Shown here: piece by piece, positions 45,401 through 48,168 of the stretch | Position numbering within the stretch: the stretch's first letter is position 1 | How the letters are laid out: each line of letters opens with the position of its first letter | From: Pycnopodia helianthoides | Lineage: Eukaryota > Echinodermata > Asteroidea > Forcipulatida > Asteriidae | Direction: 5' to 3' | Assembly: GCA_032158295.1 (NCBI GenBank) | Contig: CM063249.1 | Span: forward strand, 3,115,195 to 3,179,194 | Length of the DNA: 64,000 bases | The notes under the pieces: model-generated | Told to the model about the DNA's origin: nothing | What the model saw: only the letters and a program-made list of their open reading frames with translations | Database searches by the model: none | Translations under genes and position numbers: made by a program

Positions 45401-48168
45401 TTTTTAGTATTGTTTGTAGGGGGATTTTTTAAAGGAGTTAAGAGAGGTGTAAAAAGAGCAGTGTGATTCTATAACTGATGGATTGTATCCAATTTGACTG
45501 TTTCTTAACCAGGGGTCAGACACCTATGCACATTCTAGGACAGTGCGGTCGCGATAACGCCGCCGCAATATTTGAACTCTTCAAGGAATGTATGCCGAAC
45601 TATCCAGTGGATAAGCAGGACGCTGACGGCAACACAGGTAAGGATAGTACAGTTCTTTAAACTCCTAGAGCAATCTTCAGCTACTGCTGTTAAAGGAACA
45701 TTACAGAATTGGTTTTTGCTGATAAAACAGTTGCTGGCAGTGTAAGCACTTTATGTAATCCACCATAAACATAAACTGACAAACCTGTAGAAGTTTGAGA
45801 TCGATCGGCCATCTGGGTCACGAGAAAATAGTGAAAAACCGATTAACACATTTGCATGAAATCATATAGATTCAACAAATGAATAAAACGCTCACTGAGC
45901 GATAAACTCCAATCGGAAAATTAGTTTATTCATTTCTCATCAAATATGGCATTTCAGACAGAAATATTTCAAGGGATGTTTTCTACTATCATCATCAGTA
46001 GACCATGTAAGTTTTATGTAAATCTGTGATCAAAAAGTATATTTTACAAGTTTTTTTCTTACCAATTCTGTAATGTTTCTTTAAGGGCCGTGTCACACCA
46101 GGCAATTTACAGGCAACCAGGACCCGATTTCATAGAGCTGCTTAAGCACAAAAAGTAGCTAAGCACAACAAAATTATGCTGAACAGAATGAGGTTATCAG
46201 CCAAACTGCCATACCACATGTACAATTTGTGACTGGTATCCTGCTCATTTCTGCTCAGCAGGCAATTGTTAAGCAATATTTTCTGCTTAAGTAGCTCTAT
46301 GAAATTGGGCCCTGCTCTCGGAAATACACATGAGGGGCAAAACATTATTATTATTATTATTATTATTATTTCTTACAGTATTGCTGTTAGCATACCAGAA
46401 TGGCAACGGAGCGTTGTGTAGAGCCATCGTCAGGAGTGGGGCAAGTTTGGGAATACTGAATAAGAATGGTACTTCAATATTCAACGCGCAGGTGGCCACC
46501 AAACAGCTGCTGTTTAGGTTACTCGGTAAGTCTCTTAATTCTTCGCTTGAGGTCGCTACTCTCTGCTCGCAGGGTGAGTGCCAGATTTCTGTGCTAGCAA
46601 AGTGTTTTCCCGCCATAACTGAGATGCATTTATAAGCCAAATGCACCACTGGCATCAGTTGATTTGAAGCAACTACACAAAATGCCAGCATGACGTGAGT
46701 TAAAGCCTACATGCTAGTTGAAACCATTCTCTGCTTACAGGGTGAGTGGCAGATTTCTGCGCTAGCAAAGTGTTTTCCCGCCATATCTGAGACGCATTAG
46801 CCAAGCACTCATTTTTTCGTTCAACACACCACTGGCATCTCCGATCAATTAATTTTACGCAACTACACAAAACACCAGCTCGACGCGAGTTTAAGCCTAC
46901 TATGCTACTCGCACAAGAGTAGAAAAAAGCGTCCCAGTAATGGCGGAAGAAAACACTGAGCCAGAAGACATGAAATTGAACTAAAAATGGATTGGCCAAT
47001 AACTGCTCGGCGAGGACACGCCACAGTTTCAATTTTTTCTGATTTTGTTCCGTCAGATATGTTGTCATCGGAACCTGCTTGGTCTGAGAGTGAGATCTGT
47101 CAGGACTGTCAAGTCAAGTTCTCGATTAAGACGAGAAAACATCACTGGTAAGAAACATTTAGCTCTCCTTCGACAGTGAACAATCTTTCCTTCAAACTTT
47201 TCACCAGTGGATTGAGGTTGTGGCGTGTGATTTTGGGGGTCTTTTATTAACCCTCCTACTCTTGGTACCATTTTCCAGCAAGTTGACCAACAGTTTGAAA
47301 CCATCCAACTTCCTGGTTTGTGTATTGGTCATACAGCTGGGCACCATATGATATCACATTGCAGGCTAGCAAAGCTTATCTATCATTCAAAACCCACAAT
47401 GGATGATATTCAATGGTCAGACAGTAGGAGGGTTGACTGTGTACTATGTAGATGCATTCACCGCATGATGTCATTTTGCAGGCTAGCAAAGCTTATCTAT
47501 CATTCAAAACCAAAGTGGATGATATCGAATAGTCGGTTGAAAAATGGTACCAAGGGTTAAAGGAACATTACAGAATTGGTAAGAAAAAAACTTGTAAAAT
47601 ATTTTTTTTATCAAAGATTTACATAAAACTTACACGGTCTAATGATGATGATAATAGAAAACATCCCTTAAAATATTTCTGTCTGAAATGCCATATTTGA
47701 TGAGAAATGAATAAACTAATTTTCCGATTGGAGTTTATCGCTCAGTGAGCGTTTTATTCATTTGTTGAATCTATATGATTTCATGCAAATGTGTAATCGG
47801 TTTTTCACTATTTTCTCGTGACCCAGATGGCCGATCGATCTCAAACTTCTACTGGTTTGTCAGTTTATGTATATGGTGGATTACATAAAGTGCTCACACT
47901 GCCAGCAACTGTTTTGTTAGCAAAAACCAATTCTGTAATGTTCCTTTAATCTGATTGTCGTCCACATAATTCATGATTCTACAAACTGTTTGACCATCAC
48001 TCATGTTAATTTTCTCTCCGTGTGTGTTCTTCCACCAGCCGTCACTGCGGGCGAATCTTGTGCAATAAGTGCTCATCTAAGATGGTTCCGATCATCAAAT
48101 ACGACCAAGCAAAGCCAGTCCGTGTCTGTGACATTTGCTTCGATGTCCTATCACTGGGTGCTCTCTAA
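14782..48168 (+). CDS. ANKFY1: ANKFY1 (rabankyrin-5) ortholog, complete, 24 coding exons
   Basis: Gene-level entry; the exons are listed separately. They add up to 3483 bases, or 1160 codons plus stop (human 1169), with every junction GT-AG and in phase. The order is: an N-terminal coiled coil (residues about 4-45), a BTB/POZ domain (about 70-165) followed by a BACK-like segment with VNVRNCIRYYQTAEE, some 20 ankyrin repeats (about 217-1075) with repeated TPLH and ALH cores, and a FYVE finger (about 1096-1155) with the RKHHCRHCG signature. Known role of the family: a Rab5 effector that binds PI3P on early endosomes and acts in macropinocytosis, endosome fusion and retromer-linked sorting. The NPF motif reported to bind EHD1 in the mammalian protein is absent from the matching region (exon 10), and the FYVE WxxD motif is WSES. 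Tandem duplications cross the borders of exons 13, 14 and 17. Confidence 0.96.
15046..15175. mobile_element. Foldback element (ANKFY1 intron 1)
   Basis: CCCACCTTGTTAATGTTGGG with GGCTCTCTTTTAACATCGGT is matched, inverted, by ACCGATGTTAACAGAGAGCC and AACAGCCCAACAAGGTGG. The arms are about 50 bases each with a short loop. Confidence 0.8.
15590..15896. mobile_element. piggyBac-like MITE with internal tandem units (intron 1)
   Basis: Repeated TGGTCAGACAGTGGGAGGGT blocks are separated by about 60-120 bases and end in TTAA at 15893-15896. The blocks are repeated copies of the element end joined by interior sequence, so the element appears tandemly expanded. Confidence 0.65.
15938..16164. mobile_element. 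Foldback MITE with 80-base arms (ANKFY1 intron 1)
   Basis: The ends TAGACACAATCGGCGACCGG and CCGGTCGCCGATTGTGTCTA are perfect inverses, and the arms continue through TGTAAACA and CAAGCAACATGCAGTGTGCAT. It lies about 120 bases before exon 2. Confidence 0.85.
16282..16480 (+). CDS. ANKFY1: ANKFY1 coding exon 2, coiled coil
   Basis: Encodes AEKLQRHLDLLRQEYVKLQ and on to FVSRLLGTIADLFDKELY. The heptad-like leucine pattern predicts a coiled coil, and the LRQEYVKLQ core is nearly identical to the vertebrate sequence. The donor CTACAG/GTAAGA is followed about 10-15 bases later by the end of an antisense LINE fragment. Confidence 0.93.
16495..17135 (-). mobile_element. 3' end of a LINE, interrupted and frameshifted
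   Basis: The minus strand encodes RRHRLRWFGHVERKGG, then after a nested element GGPTPIGRPRKMWQSSVT and ARDAMDRAKWRKAIRRKQAN with a TAA stop. The RLRWFGHV..R and GRPRK.W...V.RD patterns are the C-terminal tail of many non-LTR reverse transcriptase polyproteins. A frameshift separates the parts. Its 3' ATGATG-type tail lies about 10-15 bases after the ANKFY1 exon 2 donor. Confidence 0.75.
16687..17019. mobile_element. Short inverted-repeat element nested in a LINE fragment
   Basis: TCGTCGTGTGCCCGGTAAAA at the left and CTTCTACCAGGCACACAACG at the right are inverted repeats. The LINE resumes on each side, with CCT (AGG on the LINE strand) as a possible 3-base target duplication. Confidence 0.6.
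17143..17492. mobile_element. Two adjacent diverged repeat P copies
   Basis: The first runs from TCAAATTTCATGAGGATG to about 17300. The second starts GGGCCCAATTTTATAAAG at 17337 and ends GCTCTATGAAATGAGGCC at 17492. Confidence 0.7.
17741..17945. mobile_element. Foldback element with TAGCCA hexamer array
   Basis: The arms GTGTCCGAATTGGCTGCTAT and its inverse near 17915-17940 flank about 15 tandem (C/G)(T/C)AGCCATAG-type hexamers (17850-17925). A related GTAGCCGTAGGC / GGCTGCTACAGC segment lies at 50995-51075. Confidence 0.7.
17946..19028. other. ANKFY1 intron 2, unassigned part
   Basis: No coding signal or clear repeat. Two similar AAA(T/C)TTAGGGTAGG(T/A)A blocks occur at about 18520 and 18585. 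Confidence 0.3.
19029..19372 (-). mobile_element. TTAA MITE family A, copy 4, internally deleted
   Basis: Reversed copy with an internal deletion after GCTGGCAGTGTAAGCA, which removes about 50 bases. The end TTAA motifs have mutated (GAAAGG and CTGTAAA). Confidence 0.8.
19573..19958. mobile_element. TTAA MITE family D
   Basis: Ends TTAAAGACACTGGACACTAT and AATAGTGTCCACTGTCTTTAA, 386 bp, with an internal ATTTCGAGACCTCA / TGAGGTCTCGAAAT inverted pair. A 91-residue ORF runs through it but looks like chance. Confidence 0.75.
20110..20300 (+). mobile_element. CR1/L2-like LINE reverse transcriptase C-terminal fragment
   Basis: It encodes FRSAGHSLLTQTTVSTKFYG, RRAVKFIAPSLWNDLSVHIR and DSVLIFKGLFKGH before a TAA stop. 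The R....L..P...T.YG.RAF...AP.LWN.LP..IR...S...FK..LK pattern is the standard C terminus of CR1/L2-type LINEs. A typical LINE tail (GCGCTATATAAATGCC) follows only at 21690, after about 1.2 kb of other sequence. Confidence 0.75.
20310..21530. other. Unassigned 1.2-kb block with terminal-type direct repeats
   Basis: CTCGAAACAGTCGGGGGCAC occurs near 20685 and again near 21317 (CTCGAAACAGTCAGGGGCAC). No protein domain is recognised. It separates a LINE coding end from its probable tail and may be an inserted element. Confidence 0.35.
21590..21725 (+). mobile_element. Likely LINE 3' tail
   Basis: GGCCTCATTATCTAACACCC ... ATGCGCTATATAAATGCCTT followed by ATTATTATGATGATG resembles the tail of the LINE fragment at 20110. 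The 20310-21530 stretch between would then be an insertion. Confidence 0.45.
21811..21989. mobile_element. MITE family F with CRE and YY1 motifs
   Basis: The ends CAATAGACCTTATGCACATG and CAATGCATAAGGTCTATTG are inverted repeats. Inside each end is TGACGTCA-type sequence, and near the right end AAGATGGCGGC. 179 bp, in ANKFY1 intron 2. Confidence 0.8.
22649..22998 (+). mobile_element. tRNA-derived SINE (S1-like), copy 4
   Basis: Head GTGTCATGGCCCGGTGGTTT and B box GGGTTCGAATCCCGGTCATG. The body has AAATGGGTACCTGCGAGGGT, the tail GCGCTATATATAAGAACTAG with a TTA microsatellite. Confidence 0.82.
23170..23455 (+). mobile_element. SINE family S2, copy 2
   Basis: Same layout as 36411: CTTCCCAGGTTGTATCGTAA, TGGCTTCTGACTGGCA, a C run, then GGGCTGGATAGCTCAGTTGG with a shortened tRNA-like core. 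Both copies share sequence on each side of the core, so the repeat is composite. Confidence 0.65.
23688..23863. mobile_element. Repeat P fragment
   Basis: CAGCCACAAACAATGTACATG and a right end CTGAAATGGGCCC. Confidence 0.5.
24022..24415 (+). mobile_element. TTAA MITE family A, copy 5
   Basis: A full-length copy in ANKFY1 intron 2 with intact inverted ends and TTAA on both sides. Confidence 0.88.
24416..25553. other. ANKFY1 intron 2, last part
   Basis: About 1.1 kb before exon 3 with no recognised element. A TTTTTTTTCTTC-type pyrimidine tract lies at 25018-25040. Confidence 0.3.
25554..25672 (+). CDS. ANKFY1: ANKFY1 coding exon 3, BTB domain
   Basis: A 119-base exon after a TCTTCTCAG acceptor. 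It encodes SDLVVHLDGKEVKAHRFVLA, the classic BTB opening (DL.V...G...AHRFVLAARS), and ends at a TTCACAG/GTAAGA donor. The BTB fold mediates dimerization or partner binding. Confidence 0.94.
26538..26673 (+). CDS. ANKFY1: ANKFY1 coding exon 4, BTB domain
   Basis: A 136-base exon encoding GIPYDIGMALLKWVYTDTID and LGLMKAASKFKLDALRDR. The LLKWVYTD and ASKFKLDALRDR motifs are the BTB core helices. The donor is GACAG/GTACGT; a short transposon begins about 20 bases downstream. Confidence 0.94.
26695..26862. mobile_element. MITE related to family F, beside exon 4 donor
   Basis: The ends ATAGATGGATGGCAATA and TATTGCAATCCATCTAT are inverted repeats. The interior has ACCACCATCTTTGATG / CATCAAAGACGGCGGTCAAT and CATTGGCTGAGAG like family F. 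It begins about 20 bases after the exon 4 donor. Confidence 0.75.
27043..27330 (-). mobile_element. tRNA-derived SINE (S1), copy 5
   Basis: Antisense copy with GGAACACCGGGGCGAACCCC, ACACATCGGACCTACGGCTT and a degraded tRNA-like head. It ends about 30 bases before ANKFY1 exon 5. Confidence 0.7.
27362..27485 (+). CDS. ANKFY1: ANKFY1 coding exon 5, BTB to BACK-like segment
   Basis: A 124-base exon after a TTTGCTAG acceptor. It encodes CEKALMSSVNVRNCIRYYQT and AEEIGATSLKAHCSELISNHW, very close to the vertebrate VNVRNCIRFYQTAEEL segment. It ends in phase 0 at TGG/GTAAGT. Confidence 0.95.
27533..27600. repeat. Perfect-arm hairpin, intron 5
   Basis: GAACTAACAGTCGGCCATTT with TATGGAGTCA is matched by TGACTCCATAAAATGGCGGA and GTGTTAGTTC. 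Arms of about 30 bases with a 6-base loop, 48 bases after exon 5. Confidence 0.8.
27757..27924. mobile_element. Repeat P copy, left end lost
   Basis: GTAAGCACAAAAAGTAGCTG to GCTCCATGAAATTGGGCCC. Confidence 0.75.
28322..28560 (+). mobile_element. tRNA-derived SINE (S1-like), copy 6
   Basis: Head TAGCGTGTTTTGGCCGAGCA, B box GGTTTCGAATCCCGGTC, body with GCAAATGGGTACCTGTGAGG as in the 22649 copy. The 3' tail is lost. In intron 5. Confidence 0.75.
28581..28973 (-). mobile_element. TTAA MITE family A, copy 6
   Basis: Full-length reversed copy in ANKFY1 intron 5. The left TTAA has changed to TTGA; the right TTAA is intact. Exon 6 begins about 100 bases downstream. Confidence 0.85.
29076..29225 (+). 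CDS. ANKFY1: ANKFY1 coding exon 6, first ankyrin region
   Basis: Exactly 50 codons: NDFTSDDFVNMTAPLLYKMF and then PFPLHHAIRNQREDIVFLYL. The PLHHAI...EDIVFLYL segment opens the ankyrin array. It is phase 0 at both ends, with a GATGCTCTG/GTACGT donor. Confidence 0.94.
29566..29785. mobile_element. Repeat family H, copy 2
   Basis: The same block order as at 36735 (GTGACGTCATCAAAAAAT, GCACTTGAAGGGTATCAAAC, CTATTGGAGAATGAGGGGAT) ending CCCCTCTTTAAGG, in intron 6. Confidence 0.55.
29797..29991. mobile_element. Repeat P, full copy (intron 6)
   Basis: Both GGGCCC ends intact, 195 bp, about 120 bases before exon 7. Confidence 0.88.
30111..30276 (+). CDS. ANKFY1: ANKFY1 coding exon 7, ankyrin repeats
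   Basis: A 166-base exon encoding LPDKLDEIDERGDLPLDLAL, then HELVKHKVDIDRADSGGRCL and LHKAVKRG. The acceptor is TTCCCGGTAG after a long T run. About 25 bases after the donor (CGAG/GTGAGT) lies a purine tract with four G runs. Confidence 0.93.
30288..30325 (+). other. Purine tract with G-quadruplex potential
   Basis: A GA run is followed by four runs of four to six Gs with single A spacers, starting about 12 bases after the exon 7 donor, on the transcribed sense strand. Confidence 0.6.
30489..30719. mobile_element. MITE with CAATGGACCTTTCCCATGAA ends
   Basis: The left end AATGGACCTTTCCCATGAA and right end TTCATTGGAAGGGTCTATT are imperfect inverses. It is immediately followed by a family B element. 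In intron 7. Confidence 0.6.
30720..31081 (-). mobile_element. TTAA MITE family B, copy 2
   Basis: Reversed copy between TTAAAGGTATTATACAGATT and GTGTACGGGGCCTTTAA, in ANKFY1 intron 7. Its left TTAA abuts the end of a CAATGGACC-type element. Confidence 0.82.
31140..31344 (+). CDS. ANKFY1: ANKFY1 coding exon 8, ankyrin repeats
   Basis: A 205-base exon after a TTCACAACAG acceptor. It encodes FLIQAGTKVNAATHQEKETA, LHIVSSYSPL and LKLLQHGSNPDQQDTRGK. The GA..VNAAT...ETALH and GSNP..QD.RG cores are ankyrin repeats matching vertebrate ANKFY1. The donor is AAA/GTAAGT. Confidence 0.94.
31875..32020. repeat. 73-bp tandem duplication, intron 8
   Basis: Two units beginning AACTGTTCA(T/C)AGATTTG and containing GAACGCACATTCTTTTGCAC, almost identical, within an old TTAA element. 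Confidence 0.88.
32028..32166. mobile_element. Small MITE with CACCGTTGTGGGGACTT ends
   Basis: ACACACCGTTGTGGGGACTT and AAGTCCCCACAACGGTGCGT are near-perfect inverted ends about 140 bases apart, inserted in a diverged TTAA element in intron 8. Confidence 0.75.
32221..32574 (-). mobile_element. TTAA MITE family B, copy 3
   Basis: Reversed copy with intact TTAA ends, 79 bases before exon 9. The sequence to its left ends CTAATACCTTTAA, the end of a related element, so one TTAA is shared. Confidence 0.83.
32654..32722 (+). CDS. ANKFY1: ANKFY1 coding exon 9, ankyrin repeat
   Basis: A short 69-base exon encoding NSALHRAVSSRNTEVFDLLL SQKS. It follows a T-rich tract ending TTTAAAG and ends AAATC/GTAAGT. 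The phases (2 in, 2 out) fit exons 8 and 10. Confidence 0.9.
32820..32971 (+). CDS. ANKFY1: ANKFY1 coding exon 10, lacks the NPF loop
   Basis: A 152-base exon encoding LNLDLQNAEGDSGLWLALDP and then GGLGEESMAAKLIRRGCSAD. It corresponds to the vertebrate segment with an NPFED loop between two ankyrin repeats. Here the loop is shorter and has no NPF. The acceptor is CTACTAG, the donor CACACAG/GTACAA. Confidence 0.92.
33645..34146. mobile_element. piggyBac-like MITE with about five tandem units (intron 10)
   Basis: About 115-bp units repeat GGTCAGACAGTAGGAGGGTT, GATGCATTCACCACAT and CACAGTGGATGATATT, ending in GGAGGGTTAA. Each unit fuses an element end with part of the interior, as in the 15590 array. 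Confidence 0.7.
34236..34339 (+). CDS. ANKFY1: ANKFY1 coding exon 11, ankyrin repeat
   Basis: A 104-base exon encoding DSLLHRVCRAGLTNEDAALF and LATKGASTNLANFK, followed by an AAG/GTATGT donor. About 80 bases downstream a partial echo of its middle (GAGGATGCTGC and TTGCCACAAAAG) appears in intron 11 at 34420-34453, suggesting an old local duplication. Confidence 0.93.
35155..35347. mobile_element. Repeat P, full copy (intron 11)
   Basis: Both ends intact, 193 bp, about 70 bases before exon 12. Confidence 0.88.
35415..35655 (+). CDS. ANKFY1: ANKFY1 coding exon 12, ankyrin repeats
   Basis: A 241-base, GC-rich exon after a AATCTCAG acceptor. It encodes GETPLHAAAVNGLAKLVALL, QKGANPNAQTKED and RQTPLHMAIANQHSDVVSVF. 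It is the largest exon but one and holds two clear ankyrin repeats with a charged insert between them, as in vertebrates. Confidence 0.95.
35744..36140. mobile_element. TTAA MITE family E
   Basis: It starts TTAAAGGCAAAGTACACCTT and ends ACCGTCCCTTTAA, 397 bp, with an internal pair of TCTGAGCAACGTTTCTGACA-type inverted sequences. Its right 80 bases and the adjoining segment are tandemly duplicated to 36380. Confidence 0.7.
36062..36380. repeat. About 159-bp tandem duplication at the end of MITE E
   Basis: CTGCTGTACTTCTAACCAAA occurs at about 36062 and 36221, and GGAGGGCTCCAAGGTCAAAT follows each TTAA end. The two units differ at a handful of positions. Confidence 0.85.
36411..36715 (+). mobile_element. 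SINE family S2 with tRNA-like core, copy 1
   Basis: Contains GGGCTAGATAGCTCAGTTGG and GGTTCAAATCCCGCTCTAG, a tRNA-like cloverleaf with a GTT (Asn-like) anticodon position but C instead of U before it. The core is preceded by GTTGTATCGTAAACTTGG and followed by AATTTACCCGGTCAGTTTCC. The same order occurs at 23170. Confidence 0.7.
36735..37020. mobile_element. TTAA-type repeat family H
   Basis: It shares GACAAAAATTGCACTTC, CACAGTGGCATTTTACACTG and CTATTGGAAAATGAGTGGAT with segments at 29580-29785 and 44575-44750, and ends GCACCTCTTTAA. The end is reused in the duplication at exon 13. Confidence 0.6.
37008..37346 (+). repeat. Tandem duplication of intron 12 end plus exon 13 start
   Basis: Unit 1 spans 37008-37180 and unit 2 37181-37346. 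Both start AGCACCTCTTTAAAGA and run through AGAGATCCGG.CCATATCGGG, the acceptor, and the exon to AAGGAC. AGC is shared at all three junctions, which fits a microhomology or slippage origin. The left end is also the end of a TTAA-type transposon. Confidence 0.92.
37122..37183 (+). pseudogene. Partial duplicate of ANKFY1 exon 13 start, with acceptor
   Basis: A copy of the first 62 bases of exon 13 with its own ACAG acceptor. It encodes the same residues through IIPDFNVKDS, with only synonymous differences (for example ATT for ATC and GTC for GTG). It then runs straight into intron-type sequence, with no donor at that point. It could only be spliced in by way of a cryptic donor. Confidence 0.85.
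37288..37540 (+). CDS. ANKFY1: ANKFY1 coding exon 13, ankyrin repeats
   Basis: A 253-base exon after a TTGACAG acceptor. It encodes VLIIPDFNVKDSNDQTVLGL, ALWTGLHSFAAQLLHGGANI and LLHTAIIKQDTQSALFLLEH. IIPDF...DQTVLGLALWTG is almost invariant in ANKFY1. The first 62 bases and about 105 bases of preceding intron are duplicated just upstream (37008-37183). Confidence 0.96.
37593..37752. mobile_element. Repeat P, truncated (intron 13)
   Basis: Left GGGCCC end present; stops after GTTAAACAATATTT. Confidence 0.8.
38009..38177 (+). CDS. ANKFY1: ANKFY1 coding exon 14, ankyrin repeats
   Basis: A 169-base exon encoding GGETPLQLAIKRHLPVVVDA, LCVRGANMNTPDEKGNPPLW and EDVASTL. The donor CCTG/GTAGGT is the first unit of a 40-bp tandem repeat that copies the exon end and donor about five times. 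Confidence 0.94.
38163..38361 (+). repeat. 40-bp tandem repeat, about five units, over ANKFY1 exon 14 donor
   Basis: Units start at 38163, 38204, 38244, 38284 and 38324. Each has GTAGCATCAACCCTGGTAGG followed by TCCAACACCTTCAGTTTATA. The first unit includes the last 15 bases of exon 14 and its real donor CTG/GTAGGT. The last units decay, and a poor sixth copy trails to about 38395. Confidence 0.95.
38540..38740 (-). repeat. Dispersed repeat I, copy 2 (ANKFY1 intron 14)
   Basis: CTCCCTGATTCTGCAGAAAG, CCAATCTTTCCATGTTCTGA and TGGACAAAATCTCCTTGATT are the reverse complement of the 7280-7480 segment. Confidence 0.65.
38796..38914 (+). CDS. ANKFY1: ANKFY1 coding exon 15, ankyrin repeats
   Basis: A 119-base exon after a TTTTGTAG acceptor. 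It encodes VRHGCDTTAWGPGFDGCQQT and LLHKAIDENNEAVACFLIR. It matches the vertebrate VRHGCDAT.WGPGP segment. The donor is AGGAG/GTACGA. Confidence 0.95.
39249..39405 (+). CDS. ANKFY1: ANKFY1 coding exon 16, ankyrin repeats
   Basis: A 157-base exon encoding CDVNSPRRPGPHGEGGMESR, DGQGPLHRACEWGQELVVQC and LVEQQADVNAK. The acceptor is CATACAG and the donor AAG/GTCAGT. A CAA microsatellite of about 14 units begins some 13 bases after the donor. Confidence 0.94.
39417..39461. repeat. CAA microsatellite beside ANKFY1 exon 16
   Basis: About 14 CAA units starting 12-13 bases after the exon 16 donor. Confidence 0.92.
39813..40013 (+). CDS. ANKFY1: ANKFY1 coding exon 17, ankyrin repeats
   Basis: A phase-0 exon of 67 codons encoding DAEGRTPLHIAITNQHPAII, DRSGLTPFAAAMTYKNNKAA and AILNREPRAAEQ. 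The donor is CAG/GTAGGT. Its 3' half, with the donor, is copied twice downstream (40094-40213 and 40294-40397). Confidence 0.95.
40094..40213 (+). pseudogene. Degenerate copy 2 of ANKFY1 exon 17 3' half with donor
   Basis: It runs from GACCTGATGCTAAGAGG through GCAGAACAG/GTAGGG and closely follows the exon 17 end. An insertion (repeated AAGAATTC) shifts the frame to an early stop, and no splice acceptor precedes it. It is a non-coding duplicate inside intron 17. Confidence 0.85.
40294..40397 (+). pseudogene. Degenerate copy 3 of ANKFY1 exon 17 3' half with donor
   Basis: A second downstream duplicate, ending GCAGAACAG/GTAGGG. About a dozen bases are missing relative to exon 17 and the frame meets a TGA early. 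The last 65 bases remain almost identical to the real exon, so the duplication is fairly recent. Confidence 0.85.
40711..40887 (+). CDS. ANKFY1: ANKFY1 coding exon 18, ankyrin repeats
   Basis: A phase-0 exon of 59 codons encoding LDNKGRNFLHIAIQKSDIES, VLFLISVHANVNSSVQDSSK and HTPLHLAVQASSEIIVRNL. It is nearly identical to the vertebrate DNKGRNFLH...SDIESVLFLISVHANVNS block. The acceptor is TTTCATTTCAG, the donor CTG/GTAAGA. Confidence 0.97.
40925..41110. mobile_element. Fragment of the 13660-type TTAA MITE
   Basis: It begins near GTGCAACATTGGTAAGATTG and holds GTTCACAGATTTGCAC and TTAGTCTTTATCACGGTGAT. It lacks the right end and is followed by a G run at about 41133-41143. Confidence 0.55.
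41358..41472 (-). mobile_element. SINE S1 fragment
   Basis: Antisense piece with ACACAACACATGGGACCTAC and GCAATAATGGCTAAGTGTCG, matching the body of family S1. In intron 18, just upstream of exon 19. Confidence 0.6.
41564..41711 (+). CDS. ANKFY1: ANKFY1 coding exon 19, ankyrin repeats
   Basis: A 148-base exon encoding LLAGANVQDADGHKQTALHH and AAAVDQPSIISVLIENGILV. It matches the vertebrate LLAGA.VN...RQTALHLAA segment. The acceptor is TCCAATCAG, the donor CAACG/GTGAAT. Confidence 0.95.
42585..42811. mobile_element. piggyBac-like MITE, copy 3 (diverged)
   Basis: It carries CCTCCTACTGTCTGACCATT at the left and AAGAGTAGGAGGGTTAA at the right, with the same interior order as copies 1 and 2 but more substitutions. 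It lies in intron 19, just upstream of a 345-bp TTAA element. Confidence 0.7.
42829..43170 (+). mobile_element. TTAA MITE family B, copy 4
   Basis: Full copy, nearly identical to the one at 5773 apart from a few bases. The flank TTAAACGATGTATAG occurs on both sides, which suggests a local rearrangement around the insertion. Confidence 0.85.
43281..43371 (+). CDS. ANKFY1: ANKFY1 coding exon 20, ankyrin repeat
   Basis: A 91-base exon after a TTTGACAG acceptor, encoding LHISVQHGNLASTRALLTES and QINAESYNAR. It corresponds to the vertebrate ALHLAVMHGRL..IR.LLTE segment. The donor is GCAAG/GTAAGT. Confidence 0.94.
43928..43990. repeat. GC-rich hairpin, intron 20
   Basis: GGTGGCTGGCCGCTGTTAAT plus GGAC pairs with GTCC plus ATCAACAGCGGCCAGCCACC around a 15-base loop. 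It is distinctly GC-rich against its surroundings. Confidence 0.8.
44575..44750. mobile_element. Repeat family H, copy 3
   Basis: GAATGATGTCATCAGATGTT, CACTGGAAGGGTATCGAATA and GTATCTATTGGAAAA match the other copies. Nearby 43660-43870 holds further diverged pieces. Confidence 0.5.
44862..45185 (-). mobile_element. Candidate tRNA-derived SINE (S3)
   Basis: On the minus strand GGGCAGTCGGGTTGGCGTAG (A-box-like) and CCCCGGTTCAAATCACACCG (B-box-like) are spaced as in a tRNA head, followed by AAAAATTTCTCTGG-type body sequence. One copy only, so confidence is modest. Confidence 0.5.
45513..45637 (+). CDS. ANKFY1: ANKFY1 coding exon 21, ankyrin region
   Basis: A 125-base exon encoding GQTPMHILGQCGRDNAAAIF and ELFKECMPNYPVDKQDADGN. 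The HILGQ.G..NAAAIF.LF.ECMP.YP.DK.DADG string is a strong ANKFY1 signature. The acceptor is TTAACCAG, the donor ACACAG/GTAAGG. Confidence 0.96.
45690..46084 (-). mobile_element. TTAA MITE family A, copy 7
   Basis: Full-length reversed copy in intron 21 with TTAA at both ends, about 50 bases after exon 21. Confidence 0.87.
46121..46312. mobile_element. Repeat P copy (intron 21)
   Basis: Right GGGCCC end intact, left end mutated to GACCCGATTTCATAGAGC. It ends about 65 bases before exon 22. Confidence 0.83.
46344..46371. repeat. TTA microsatellite forming the exon 22 pyrimidine tract
   Basis: Nine TTA units run directly into TTTCTTACAG, the exon 22 acceptor. Confidence 0.92.
46379..46525 (+). 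CDS. ANKFY1: ANKFY1 coding exon 22, last ankyrin repeat and link to FYVE
   Basis: A 147-base exon encoding LLLAYQNGNGALCRAIVRSG, NGTSIFNAQVATKQLLFRLL. The acceptor TTCTTACAG comes directly after a TTA microsatellite (46345-46370), which supplies most of the pyrimidine tract. The donor is CTCG/GTAAGT. Confidence 0.95.
47057..47147 (+). CDS. ANKFY1: ANKFY1 coding exon 23, FYVE finger first half
   Basis: A 91-base exon encoding DMLSSEPAWSESEICQDCQV and KFSIKTRKHHC. It supplies the first zinc-binding CxxC pair and the basic RKHHC patch that binds PI3P in FYVE domains. The upstream WxxD motif reads WSES here. The donor splits a cysteine codon (TG/GTAAGA). Confidence 0.96.
47247..47560. mobile_element. 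piggyBac-like MITE with tandem units (intron 23)
   Basis: It starts TTAACCCTCCTACTCTTGGT, holds two blocks of GCAAAGCTTATCTATCATTC, and ends TACCAAGGGTTAA. Its right TTAA (47557-47560) is also the left end of a 394-bp element. Confidence 0.7.
47557..47949 (+). mobile_element. TTAA MITE family A, copy 8
   Basis: Full-length copy in intron 23. Its left TTAA is shared with the piggyBac-like element at 47247-47560, suggesting insertion into that element's end. Confidence 0.87.
48039..48168 (+). CDS. ANKFY1: ANKFY1 coding exon 24, FYVE finger second half and stop
   Basis: Encodes RHCGRILCNKCSSKMVPIIK, YDQAKPVRVCDICFDVLSLG and a TAA stop at 48166-48168. With exon 23 it completes all eight zinc-binding cysteines (residues about 1102, 1105, 1118, 1121, 1126, 1129, 1148, 1151) and the RVC motif. 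The acceptor is TTCCACCAG. Confidence 0.97.
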
